Below, in pieces: positions 52,429-59,939 of a DNA stretch of 64,000 nucleotides. Origin of the DNA: Salibacterium halotolerans (GTDB taxonomy: Bacteria > Bacillota > Bacilli > Bacillales > Marinococcaceae); the NCBI RefSeq assembly GCF_900115625.1, contig NZ_FOXD01000004.1:124001-188000 (forward strand), in the 5' to 3' direction. Positions within the stretch are counted from its first letter, which is position 1; every line of letters begins with the position of its first letter. Below the pieces are notes generated by a model. It did no database searches. It had not been told where the DNA came from and saw only the letters and a list, made by a program, of their open reading frames with translations. Made by a program: the position numbers and the translations under genes.

Positions 52429-52468
52429 CGAAAATAAACGAAAATAAAATTGACAAAACGAAAATAAA
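52429..52468. promoter_or_regulatory. CGAAAATAAA operator array before rpiB
   Basis: CGAAAATAAA occurs at 52429, 52439 and 52459, so at 10- and 20-bp steps, one and two helical turns. TTGACA lies at 52450, and TTGACAAAACGAAAA matches TTGACAAATCGAAAG at the first promoter. It suggests a second DeoR-controlled promoter. The -10 is weak. Confidence 0.6.
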
Positions 52469-52508
52469 TATGAAAGAATAAAATTATATACAAAAGGGAG
52501 TGGATATA

Positions 52509-52970
52509 ATGAAAATTGCAGTCGGCAGTGATCATATGGCATATGAACTCAAAGAAATCGTGAAATATCATATCAATCAGCTCGGCCATGAAGCAGTAGA
52601 CTATGGGTGTTATAATTGTACTGAAGTAGACTATCCTGATGTGGCGTTTGAAGCAGCACAAGGTGTGAAAGACAATCAAGCAGAAAGAGGTATTTTAATC
52701 TGCGGCACTGGAATCGGTGTCTCCATCTCAGCGTGTAAAGTACCGGGTATCCGCGCTGCCTTATGCCACGATGTCTATTCGGCGGAAAGAGCCCAGTTGA
52801 GCAATAATGCTCAGATTTTAACTATGGGAGCGCAGGTAATCGGCCCGGAACCGGCAAAAAAGATTGTCGAAGCTTATTTAAATGTGACATTTCAGGGAGG
52901 AAACTCCGAGCGTAAGGTGAACAAGATTATAGAGAAAGAAAAAGAGTTTATGGAGGTACACAATAACTAG
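52509..52970 (+). CDS. RpiB/LacAB-family sugar phosphate isomerase
   Basis: A 153-residue RpiB-type isomerase with active-site cysteine in GILICGTGIGVSIS and the phosphate-binding HDVYSAERAQLSNNAQ segment. The opening KIAVGSDHMAYELK is canonical. The ATG at 52509 follows AAAGGGAGTG; a GTG at 52500 overlaps that site. In this operon it probably interconverts erythrulose 4-phosphate and erythrose 4-phosphate, as the related mycobacterial DerI does, rather than ribose phosphates. The substrate is inferred. Confidence 0.85.
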   Translation: MKIAVGSDHMAYELKEIVKYHINQLGHEAVDYGCYNCTEVDYPDVAFEAAQGVKDNQAERGILICGTGIGVSISACKVPGIRAALCHDVYSAERAQLSNNAQILTMGAQVIGPEPAKKIVEAYLNVTFQGGNSERKVNKIIEKEKEFMEVHNN

Positions 52971-52982
52971 GAGGTTGGGTGT

Positions 52983-53987
52983 ATGAAGAAGTTAATCAAT
53001 GATCCGGATAGTGTTGTGGAAGAAATGATAAGCGGATACTTGAAAGCGCATTCAAGTATAGTGAATGGATTGGATGCCAACCCACGCTCCATCATAAAAA
53101 CAAATGCAGGATCAAAGGACAAAGTAAGCGTCATTATAGGCGGAGGGTCGGGTCATGAGCCGGCATTTATGGGATATGTTGGAGCAGGCATGGCAGACGG
53201 GGCGGCCGTTGGAAATATTTTTTCATCCCCGCCTCCTGATCCGGTGGTAGAAGCAGCAAAGGCTTCGCACACAGGCAGCGGTGTCCTGCTTATTTATGGG
53301 AACTATCAGGGGGATGTCATGAATTTCGGCATGGCCGTGGATATACTGGAGATGGATGAAGATATCGAAGCCCGGGAAGTAGTTGTTAAAGACGATATTG
53401 CGTCGGCATCAAAAGAAGAAGCAGAGAAACGCAGAGGCATAGCTGGTGAATTTTTTGTTACCAAAACTGCCGGAGCTGCGGCGGAACAGGGTTATTCGTT
53501 TGATGACGTGCAGCGCCTGACCGAAAAAGCAAACCGAAACGTCGCCTCCATGGGTGTTGGTCTATCTCCGTGTTCCCTGCCGCAGACAGGCAAACCAAGT
53601 TTTGTCCTCGCAGATGATGAAATGGAAATCGGGTTGGGTCATCACGGCGAACCAGGTGTTGAGAGGGATAAGTTAACTACGTCCCAACACGTAACAGAGC
53701 GTATTCTCAACGATATTATCATCGACATGGGACTAAAACAAAAGGAAGAAGTATCTGTTCTTATTAACGGATTAGGATCTACAACCAGAATGGAACTTTA
53801 TATTATGTATGACAAAGTAGAATCCCTCCTCAAAGAAAAAGGAATCACGATTTACAAGTCGTATGTTGGAGATTATTCTACATCGATGGAAATGGGAGGC
53901 TGCTCGATAAGCCTGCTGAGAATGGACGATGAATTAAAACCCCTGATCGATGCTCCGGCCAAGTGCCCGATGTACACTCAAAGCTAA
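52983..53987 (+). CDS. dhaK: Dihydroxyacetone kinase subunit DhaK-like
   Basis: A 334-residue DhaK subunit. Signatures are VIIGGGSGHEPAFMGYVG, and the substrate-binding histidine in GLGHHGEPGVERD, where the ketone of the substrate forms a hemiaminal. It works with DhaL, encoded next. In a tetritol pathway the substrate would be erythrulose rather than dihydroxyacetone. No dhaM gene is present, so the phosphate source (ATP or a PTS protein elsewhere) is open. AGGAGG precedes the ATG. Confidence 0.9.
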   Translation: MKKLINDPDSVVEEMISGYLKAHSSIVNGLDANPRSIIKTNAGSKDKVSVIIGGGSGHEPAFMGYVGAGMADGAAVGNIFSSPPPDPVVEAAKASHTGSGVLLIYGNYQGDVMNFGMAVDILEMDEDIEAREVVVKDDIASASKEEAEKRRGIAGEFFVTKTAGAAAEQGYSFDDVQRLTEKANRNVASMGVGLSPCSLPQTGKPSFVLADDEMEIGLGHHGEPGVERDKLTTSQHVTERILNDIIIDMGLKQKEEVSVLINGLGSTTRMELYIMYDKVESLLKEKGITIYKSYVGDYSTSMEMGGCSISLLRMDDELKPLIDAPAKCPMYTQS

Positions 53988-54000
53988 AAGGAGAATGGCT

Positions 54001-54645
54001 ATGATACAAGAGACAGAATGGAAACGCTTATTTGAAAGGGCTCACCTCACGATGGAAGAAAATAAAGATTACTTGTGTGAATTGGATCGCCCGCTCGGGG
54101 ATGGGGACCACGGTGTGACCATGTCTATGGGTTGGAAAGCTGTCAGCGAAAATATAAGGGAAGAATTAGAAGGGGAAAACGACTGTGGAAAAATAGCCTC
54201 CACATCAGGGCGGACGTTTTTAAGCGCTGTCGGTTCTTCCGTAGGTCCTCTATATGCTTCCGGATTTATGGAAGGCGCTAAAAGAATTAAGCAGAAAAAC
54301 GACCTTTCCGATGAAGATCTCCGGCAGTTTTGGCTTGGTTTTATTAATGGTGTACAAAAGCGGAGTGGAGCAGATTCAGGCGATAAAACAATGATGGATG
54401 TTTTATATCCTATCCAAAAAGTTCTGAATGATGAAACGATTCCGGTCGAATCACGCTTTGAACATGCGCTTTGGGCTGCAGAACAAGGGATGGAAGCCAC
54501 AAAACATATGATATCGCATAAAGGCAGGTCCAGCCGGCTCGGAGAACGATCGTTAGGATTTCAGGATCCGGGCGCAACATCGATGTTTCTTCTTTTTTCG
54601 ACATTTGTAACACAGGCGACAGAAAGCAGAAATGCTCATTTATAA
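54001..54645 (+). CDS. dhaL: Dihydroxyacetone kinase subunit DhaL-like
   Basis: A 214-residue nucleotide-binding subunit with the magnesium-binding ELDRPLGDGDHGVTMSMG motif and the glycine-rich SGRTFLSAVGSSVGPLYASG loop. SGDKTMMDVLYP and the C-terminal GRSSRLGERSLGFQDPGATS are typical. The ATG at 54001 is chosen because AAAGGAG is seven bases upstream; an ATG at 53995 is too close. It passes phosphate to the sugar bound on DhaK. Confidence 0.9.
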   Translation: MIQETEWKRLFERAHLTMEENKDYLCELDRPLGDGDHGVTMSMGWKAVSENIREELEGENDCGKIASTSGRTFLSAVGSSVGPLYASGFMEGAKRIKQKNDLSDEDLRQFWLGFINGVQKRSGADSGDKTMMDVLYPIQKVLNDETIPVESRFEHALWAAEQGMEATKHMISHKGRSSRLGERSLGFQDPGATSMFLLFSTFVTQATESRNAHL

Positions 54646-54663
54646 CAGGGGAGGGGGCTCATC

Positions 54664-55617
54664 ATGAAAGATATTGCTATGTCGTTTCTTTCCGTGACCG
54701 AGAAAGCGGCCGCAGAAGTTTATCCGTATATCGGAAAAGGAGATAAAATGACGGCCGACGAACAAGCTACAAAAGCCATGAGAGCTGAACTGAACCAGCA
54801 GCCATATACGTCCCGTGTTGTGATCGGGGAAGGGGAGATGGATGAAGCCCCTATGCTCTATATCGGAGAAGTACTTGGAAATAAAGGAACTGCTTCCATT
54901 GATCTAGCCGTAGATCCAATCGACGGAACAACGTCTGTAGCCCAGGGCCGGGGAAATACGATAGCAGTGCTGGCGGGGGCACCAAAAGGCAAACTGCTTC
55001 ATGCTCCGGACATGTATATGAAAAAGATAGCTGTAGGACCGAAAGCGGCTGGTGCTGTTCATGTGGAGAAGCCACTTGATGAAAATATTGAAGCGGCGGC
55101 CAAAGCCTTGGGAAAAGACATTTCCGAGATGAATATCATGGTTCAGGACCGGAAACGCCATCATGAAGATATCCGAGTGATTCAGGAATTGGGAGCAAGC
55201 GTCACACTATTTGCAGAAGTAGATATTACGTATGCTGTAACGACAGCTCTGGAAGAATATGATACCGATATGCTGGTAGGTATAGGCGGCGCGCCGGAAG
55301 GAGTTATCGCAGCAGCAGCACTCAAGAGTCTGGGCGGAGATTTTCAGGGAAAGTTAATGCCGCAGAATGAGAAAGAATACGAACGCTGTATCAATATGCA
55401 GATCCAAAATCCAGATAAAATCCTTACGCTTGAAGACATCGTTGACAGCAGCGAATGTTTTTTTACAGCTACCGGCATAACAGATGGAACACTTCTTCGA
55501 GGAGTGAAGAACGAAATGGGCACAAATTTAAAAACACATTCTTTTCTTTCATCTGCCGGACAGTATCGGTTCATTGAATCAGCGCACGTAAAGATTGTGG
55601 AACAGCCGCTTGTATAA
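54664..55617 (+). CDS. glpX: Class II fructose/sedoheptulose-bisphosphatase (GlpX)
   Basis: A 317-residue GlpX phosphatase with VVIGEGEMDEAPMLYIG and the metal motif VDPIDGTTSVAQGRGN. C-terminal ATGITDGTLLRGV is conserved. GlpX proteins act on fructose 1,6- and often sedoheptulose 1,7-bisphosphate. In a tetritol locus, erythrose 4-phosphate condensed with dihydroxyacetone phosphate would yield sedoheptulose bisphosphate, which this enzyme could dephosphorylate. GGGGAGGGGG precedes the ATG. Confidence 0.93.
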   Translation: MKDIAMSFLSVTEKAAAEVYPYIGKGDKMTADEQATKAMRAELNQQPYTSRVVIGEGEMDEAPMLYIGEVLGNKGTASIDLAVDPIDGTTSVAQGRGNTIAVLAGAPKGKLLHAPDMYMKKIAVGPKAAGAVHVEKPLDENIEAAAKALGKDISEMNIMVQDRKRHHEDIRVIQELGASVTLFAEVDITYAVTTALEEYDTDMLVGIGGAPEGVIAAAALKSLGGDFQGKLMPQNEKEYERCINMQIQNPDKILTLEDIVDSSECFFTATGITDGTLLRGVKNEMGTNLKTHSFLSSAGQYRFIESAHVKIVEQPLV

Positions 55618-55641
55618 TTCGCTTGAATGCGGGAAGTATGT

Positions 55642-55845
55642 ATGGAGAGGAGTGGGAACGTGGCCATCAACCATAAACACAATTCGAATGTATCCATCGA
55701 CTGGTACAAATATGTCGGTAGTCATGGTACCGTATATGAAATAGATCGATTCGGCGCCTCTGCACCAGGAGGGGAAGTCGTGGAAAAATACGGATTTGAA
55801 CCGGAAGGCGCAACAGAAGCCGCCTGGCAGTTAATAAAGAGATAA
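55642..55845 (+). pseudogene. Transketolase C-terminal remnant
   Basis: The last 50 or so codons match the extreme C-terminus of transketolase: [21 protein letters not shown], then [14 protein letters not shown]. The thiamine and catalytic domains are missing, so about 90 percent of a normal 660-residue enzyme is gone. ATG (55642) and GTG (55661) starts with GGAGAGGAG allow a short peptide. It directly follows glpX, so an intact tkt gene probably closed the ancestral operon. Confidence 0.75.
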
Positions 55846-55895
55846 ATCAGAAATGCACCGTGGTATAAATAACATCTGTAATGATTGATGGATCA

Positions 55896-55927
55896 AACCG
55901 GCTGGACGCGCTCCAGCCGGTTTTTTT
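55896..55927 (+). terminator. Terminator after transketolase remnant
   Basis: A perfect stem AACCGGCTGGA / TCCAGCCGGTT with T tail, identical to the hairpin at 47551 including flanking bases (TATAAATAACA upstream, TTTGATG downstream). Confidence 0.93.
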
Positions 55928-55957
55928 GATGCGCTCTGTTCTTGGCTGGGTTGAGTT

Positions 55958-56110
55958 GGCTGGTAAGGGGGGTGTTTGGCATGTATCCGGCCTGATTTGG
56001 CATGTAAATGCGTTAGTTTGGCTGGTACCCGGGGCGCCGGCATGTATTTGGGTGAGTTTGGCATGTATTCGACAACGTTTGGCGTGTATCTGCCTCGAAA
56101 CGGCATGTAT
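55958..56110. repeat. Family B 21-bp repeat array, copy 4
   Basis: Units start at 55958, 55978, 55999, 56020, 56039, 56060, 56081 and 56102 with cores GGCTGGTA, GGCATGTA, GGCATGTA, GGCTGGTA, GGCATGTA, GGCATGTA, GGCGTGTA and GGCATGTA. Most steps are 21 bp, with one 20 and one 19. It is about 95 percent identical to copy 5 over 300 bp. Confidence 0.88.
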
Positions 56111-56169
56111 GGCAGAGGAACGAGACGGTTGCCGGCGTGCTCCCAGCTGCATTTATTTTATTTCCTGCC

Positions 56170-56318
56170 TGCGGCCAAAAGTCGGCGCGAACTTACTGCA
56201 AACGTAACGTTAAACAGTTCATAAGACAGTTTGAGACAGCCAGCGGCCGGTCAAACGTAACTGGGCATGAGTCATAACGACGTTTATGGTACATAAGAGC
56301 TGCTAAACGTAAGTAGGA
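56170..56318. repeat. AAACGTAA repeat block, copy 3
   Basis: A block of about 148 bp, almost identical to copy 4 at 58340, with AAACGTAA three times at 52-53-bp spacing and GTTCATAAGACAGTTTGAGA between the first two. Confidence 0.88.
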
Positions 56319-56328
56319 AGAAAAATCC

Positions 56329-56439
56329 GGCTGGTAAAGGGCTTGATTCGGCATGTAAATCCGCAAGTTTGGCTGGTAAAAGGGGCGGCGGCTTGTATTT
56401 GGTCTTACTTGGCATGTATCTGACCGCAACCGGCATGTA
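56329..56439. repeat. Second family B run after AAACGTAA block
   Basis: Units GGCTGGTA, GGCATGTA, GGCTGGTA, GGCTTGTA, GGCATGTA and GGCATGTA continue at 21-bp spacing (one interval 19). The same order of elements is seen at 47606-48020. Confidence 0.82.
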
Positions 56440-56498
56440 TGTCAGGAAAGCCGGATCACAAAAGATAGAAAAAGAGGACGGGACCACACGTCCAACCC

Positions 56499-56954
56499 TC
56501 ACAGCTTCATCAATCGTATAATCTGTCCTGCATTAAACCCTATCCAACCTCCGATAAATGGGAAAACACCGATAGGAGAATCTAATCTTATAGAGTCAAC
56601 ATCCCAAACAAAAAAAAGCACGGTGAAAACTACGCTGCCGATCATGAGAATGCCGGTCTCCATCATCGTGTTCCGCTTCCAACGCTTTTCGCCCCAGTGG
56701 TATCTGTCAAAAGCCTGAACCATCCGGCTTGTTTTTGTACCGATTGGCTCTCCTGTCTTAAGCGTGTACAGGGGCGGAACGGCTGTGAGCCATAAAAGCA
56801 CGCAGCATAACCCAAGAAGAACAGAAGCTGATCCTACGTTGTGGACATAAAAAGCAAACAATACGAATAATAACAACATCAAGAGATTTTGCTGGACTAA
56901 CTGCTTCTTTTTTAAACGCTTGACTTCTTGTATATCCCACTCTGTTTCATGCAT
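56499..56954 (-). CDS. Hypothetical membrane protein
   Basis: A 151-residue protein with a short polar N-terminus and four hydrophobic helices in two pairs (LLMLLLFVLFAFYVHNVGSA and VLLGLCCVLLWLTAV; then ILMIGSVVFTVLFFVWDV and a C-terminal one). The ATG at 56954 has AAAGG 10 bases upstream; the longer frame to 57032 is possible. No family is recognised. It lies downstream of the next gene on the minus strand, likely in one unit. Confidence 0.55.
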   Translation of the reverse strand: MHETEWDIQEVKRLKKKQLVQQNLLMLLLFVLFAFYVHNVGSASVLLGLCCVLLWLTAVPPLYTLKTGEPIGTKTSRMVQAFDRYHWGEKRWKRNTMMETGILMIGSVVFTVLFFVWDVDSIRLDSPIGVFPFIGGWIGFNAGQIIRLMKL

Positions 56955-57028
56955 CGTATCCAGCCTTTCTATGGAGGCACCGTTGTACCATGCCATTCCT
57001 ATGAAACGAACGCCCTGTAGATTCAGTA

Positions 57029-57541
57029 TCACGTACCCACTCTTACAGTCTTGTCAAAAGATATTCCTAAATAACTATATGTTATCGTTACGTTTTCGAT
57101 CTGTTTGTCATGAACAACACTCATTCCATAACTTTTATCATCCGTTACAGCTGTATCATTATTGACTTTTTCCCGCAGCTTAACAGGGGATGTATTCGTC
57201 TTGATTGCTACATTATCTAATTCGTGCAGATTAAAGTCTTCCGCCTCTTGATTAAACGTGTCCGTTACAATAAATCCCTTTGATGGGTTACTGACCTGGA
57301 TCTTGACATTTGATGGTTCTTCATTACCATTGACCGACACGTCATCAATATGTACGTCGCTGAACCCTTTATTTCCGATTGCTATGACGACGGCATTGTA
57401 GTTGTTTATTGAACCAATAGATCCTTTAACTAATGGGGGATTGAATAGAATAAAAGAAAAAATGCCGGCGGATATAGCTGCTATGCTTATTAAGGAAAAC
57501 GTCATGACTTTTTTCCGTTTTTTCAAGCTTTTCCTCCTCAT
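57029..57541 (-). CDS. Hypothetical membrane-anchored extracellular protein
   Basis: A 170-residue protein with a basic N-terminus, one membrane helix (FSLISIAAISAGIFSFILF) and an extracellular beta-rich part (AVVIAIGNKGFSDVHIDDVSVNG, then VTITYSYLGISFDKTVRVGT) that looks immunoglobulin-like. GAGGAAAAG precedes the ATG. No family is assigned. It is the first gene of a two-gene minus unit. Confidence 0.55.
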   Translation of the reverse strand: MRRKSLKKRKKVMTFSLISIAAISAGIFSFILFNPPLVKGSIGSINNYNAVVIAIGNKGFSDVHIDDVSVNGNEEPSNVKIQVSNPSKGFIVTDTFNQEAEDFNLHELDNVAIKTNTSPVKLREKVNNDTAVTDDKSYGMSVVHDKQIENVTITYSYLGISFDKTVRVGT

Positions 57542-57629
57542 TTTAACGATCTCTCCTATCTTATTTTATCACGAGACAGAGACAATTTCTGTGATAAGAT
57601 GGGAAAAGAGTGAAAGAGAGGTAATAACA

Positions 57630-58070
57630 TTGAAAAGAATACTGCGGCACAGTCTTATCATGTGGATTCCTTTCGCGCTGCTTTGCCTCGGGGCCGGTTT
57701 TGCCGTCGAACTGGTGGAGGGGAGTGAGGTTGCCACCACGCGCTATACCGGCTTTCAGAATATCGGTACAGGCTTCCTGCTGATGATCTGGTTCACGGGT
57801 GTCCTCGCGTATCCTGTTACTTTCCTGCCGTTGACGCTTTTGATAAGTAGAATTACCAATCGGAGGATGATCCGTATCGTAACGTATGCCTTCATCAGCG
57901 GCCTGGGCGGATGGTGGTATTTCAATGGCGCCTATGATCCATTCATAGAGCAGTATGGATTGAACAGCATGAGCGCGGTTGTCTGTGTTGGAGCGGCTGG
58001 AATCCTGTATGCGCTGCTTGATCATTACCTGTTTAACCACCCGAAAGCCTTCCGCGGAGAAGGAGAATAG
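57630..58070 (+). CDS. Hypothetical membrane protein with four helices
   Basis: A 146-residue protein starting at TTG with AGAGAGGT before it (LKRILRHSLIMWIPFALLCLG). Four helices follow, with a short glycine-rich loop GGWWYFNGAYDPF between the last two. An upstream frame to 57402 overlaps the divergent gene and lacks a ribosome site. Its function is unknown. A composite repeat follows about 55 bases after the stop. Confidence 0.55.
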   Translation: MKRILRHSLIMWIPFALLCLGAGFAVELVEGSEVATTRYTGFQNIGTGFLLMIWFTGVLAYPVTFLPLTLLISRITNRRMIRIVTYAFISGLGGWWYFNGAYDPFIEQYGLNSMSAVVCVGAAGILYALLDHYLFNHPKAFRGEGE

Positions 58071-58125
58071 GAACTATTATCTTACTGGAATGCCGGTGAA
58101 AAATCTCCATTGATGCATCTTGTTC

Positions 58126-58280
58126 CGCTCGTAAAGGAGTGGATTTGGCATGTATCCGGCCTGATTTGGCATGTAAATGCGTTAGTTTGGCTGGTACCCG
58201 GGGCGCCGGCATGTATTTGAGTGTGTTTGGCATGTATTCGACAACGTTTGGCGTGTATCTGCCCACAATTCGCATGTATG
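58126..58280. repeat. Family B 21-bp repeat array, copy 5
   Basis: Units start at 58126, 58147, 58168, 58189, 58208, 58229, 58250 and 58271 with cores CGCTCGTA, GGCATGTA, GGCATGTA, GGCTGGTA, GGCATGTA, GGCATGTA, GGCGTGTA and CGCATGTA. The array is nearly the same as copy 4. It is joined to the AAACGTAA block at 58340. Confidence 0.88.
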
Positions 58281-58339
58281 GCAGAGGAACGAGACGGTTG
58301 CCGGCGTGGTCCCGGCTGCTTTTATTTTATTTCCTGCCT

Positions 58340-58488
58340 GCGGCCAAAAGTCGGCGCGAACTTACTGCAAACGTAACGTTAAACAGTTCATAAGACAGTT
58401 TGAGACAGTCAGCGGCCGGTCAAACGTAACTGGCCATGAGTCATAACGACGTTTATTGGAAAAACGAGCAGCTAAACGTAAGTAGGAG
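58340..58488. repeat. AAACGTAA repeat block, copy 4
   Basis: A block of about 148 bp starting CGGCCAAAAGTCGGCGCGAA, with AAACGTAA three times, nearly identical to copy 3. It is followed by the small hydrophobic peptide gene on the minus strand. Confidence 0.88.
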
Positions 58489-58598
58489 AAAATATAGGGA
58501 CAAAATCTGCATGATCTAAAAAATCAGCCGCATGTCTCAACGGACACAGCGGCCGTAATGTTTTTCGTATGGTGTTGTGACAATGAAACAACCGGGTC

Positions 58599-58745
58599 TC
58601 ATTTCTTTTTCACCTTGTACCATGCCTGCTGCAACACACCGTAGAAGTCCAGTTGGTTTCCGATGATGTCAGCGAGTTTCCTCACGAGACCGGTCATGAT
58701 AATCATAGAACCAAGTACGATGATGAAATTCCCTATAAACTCCAA
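58599..58745 (-). CDS. Small hydrophobic peptide (48 residues), TTG start
   Basis: A short gene with GGAGG seven bases before a TTG start. The product begins EFIGNFIIVLGSMIIMTGLV, an amphipathic or membrane-inserting helix, and ends with a basic QQAWYKVKKK tail. A decayed paralogue (lost start codon, TGA for Trp, nine-residue deletion) lies at 41419, also beside an AAACGTAA block. Conservation between the two, with matching ribosome sites and tail, argues that it was translated. The role is unknown; a membrane-active or toxin-like peptide is one option. Confidence 0.55.
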   Translation of the reverse strand: MEFIGNFIIVLGSMIIMTGLVRKLADIIGNQLDFYGVLQQAWYKVKKK

Positions 58746-58766
58746 GGCGCGGCCTCCTGTTTTCTA

Positions 58767-59105
58767 TTACTCTGGTGCAATACTTGTTTTTTTCCATTTG
58801 ATATAGGTGTACCCGATTTCGATGATGGAGCCAATGATGAAAATGGCAGCGAGAGTGAGGGTGGCGTTCATTGTCATGCCGGGTACGAAGTACAATCCTA
58901 CGAGGATAACCATTCCAAACGGCAGCGTCCATAATGACCGGAGCAGTCTTCTCCGGTAACTCAACCGGTAATAAATGATAGCTTTTCCTGAATCGACTTT
59001 TCCGTGTTCCTCATTTTTCACTTTCGCTATGGTGCGGTACATCCAATCGGCAGCTAATACGGTTAAACCAATCAAGACATAAATAAATAACATGGGAACG
59101 GTCAT
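58767..59105 (-). CDS. Hypothetical membrane protein
   Basis: A 112-residue protein with an N-terminal helix (TVPMLFIYVLIGLTVLAADWM), a charged stretch (TIAKVKNEEHGKVDSGKAIIYY) and two further helices (LPFGMVILVGLYFVPG and TLTLAAIFIIGSIIEIGY). The ATG at 59105 follows AAGGAGG by six bases, so the longer frame is not used. No family is recognised. It ends just upstream of the small peptide gene on the same strand. Confidence 0.55.
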   Translation of the reverse strand: MTVPMLFIYVLIGLTVLAADWMYRTIAKVKNEEHGKVDSGKAIIYYRLSYRRRLLRSLWTLPFGMVILVGLYFVPGMTMNATLTLAAIFIIGSIIEIGYTYIKWKKTSIAPE

Positions 59106-59272
59106 CGGTATCCTCCTTTGCAGTGAGCTTATGAAAAAGAGATACATATCGATGGAATTTCCTTACGTTTATGATATCATAAACCAAATGCGGGTCAATG
59201 ATGCGGCGGTAGGCGGGTGTCACATTCTCTTTTGTTTCACATATGGTGATAAAAAAACAGGAGGGTATTGAT

Positions 59273-59932
59273 ATGATGAGGGATCCGTATACCGAGCAAC
59301 CTGCGGCGGAACCGCAGTATTTTTTCAACCTGAATACAAACCGTCTGTTCACGCGGAACGACCAAAATTACATTAACCGGCTCGGCCGGGATAATTTGAA
59401 TACACTCGGGGATGTGTCGCTGCTCGACATTTACCTGAGCAATGGACATGTGGTGGAGCCGCATTATCATCAGAATGCGTCGGAGCTCGTGTACTGCATT
59501 TCCGGCGCGGCCGAGGTGTCGCTGATCAATCCATTCACCAATGAAAGGACCACGCTCCGGATCACGCCGGGTGAGGTGGTAAGCGTTCCGCAGGGTTGGT
59601 GGCATTGGGATACCGCCCTGGAAAATAACACCCACTTTCTTGCCATTTTCGACGCGCCGTACCCGGAATACATTCTATACTCCGACCTGCTTTCGAAAAC
59701 GCCGGCGGACGTGATGGCCCAAACGTACTGCATCGATCCCGAGGCTTGGGAGCAAGCGATCGCGCCGCTGCAGGGCGAGACGATCATCATCGGACCAACC
59801 GATGAATGCGCCCAGCAGCAACAGCAGGTCCAGGGCACCATGCAGCAAAACAACAAACCCGCCCAGAAGCCCCTGCCGTACCACGAACCGTACTACGTCT
59901 ACCCGTATCCGCGCTATCCGTATTACTATTGA
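59273..59932 (+). CDS. Cupin domain protein with Pro/Tyr-rich tail
   Basis: A 219-residue single-domain cupin. The barrel holds HYHQNASELVYCISGAAEVSL (with the first His pair of the metal site), ERTTLRITPGEVVSVPQGWWHWD and NTHFLAIFDAPYPEY. The C-terminal region is glutamine-rich and ends in a Pro/Tyr repeat (PYHEPYYVYPYPRYPYYY), as seen in some spore-coat-associated proteins. The reaction is unknown; oxalate-decarboxylase-like activity would need the full metal site. AGGAGGG precedes the ATG, and a strong terminator follows. Confidence 0.72.
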   Translation: MMRDPYTEQPAAEPQYFFNLNTNRLFTRNDQNYINRLGRDNLNTLGDVSLLDIYLSNGHVVEPHYHQNASELVYCISGAAEVSLINPFTNERTTLRITPGEVVSVPQGWWHWDTALENNTHFLAIFDAPYPEYILYSDLLSKTPADVMAQTYCIDPEAWEQAIAPLQGETIIIGPTDECAQQQQQVQGTMQQNNKPAQKPLPYHEPYYVYPYPRYPYYY

Positions 59933-59939
59933 AAAAAAG

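Noticed and set aside
55831-56224. Frames with YMPN or GMY heptads on both strands, also at 47548, 58033, 58139 and 39497
   Set aside because: They are translations of the family B 21-bp repeat in several frames at once; none has a ribosome site or a family match.
57402-57629. N-terminal extension of the membrane protein at 57630
   Set aside because: It overlaps the start of the divergent gene and lacks a ribosome site, while TTG at 57630 has one.
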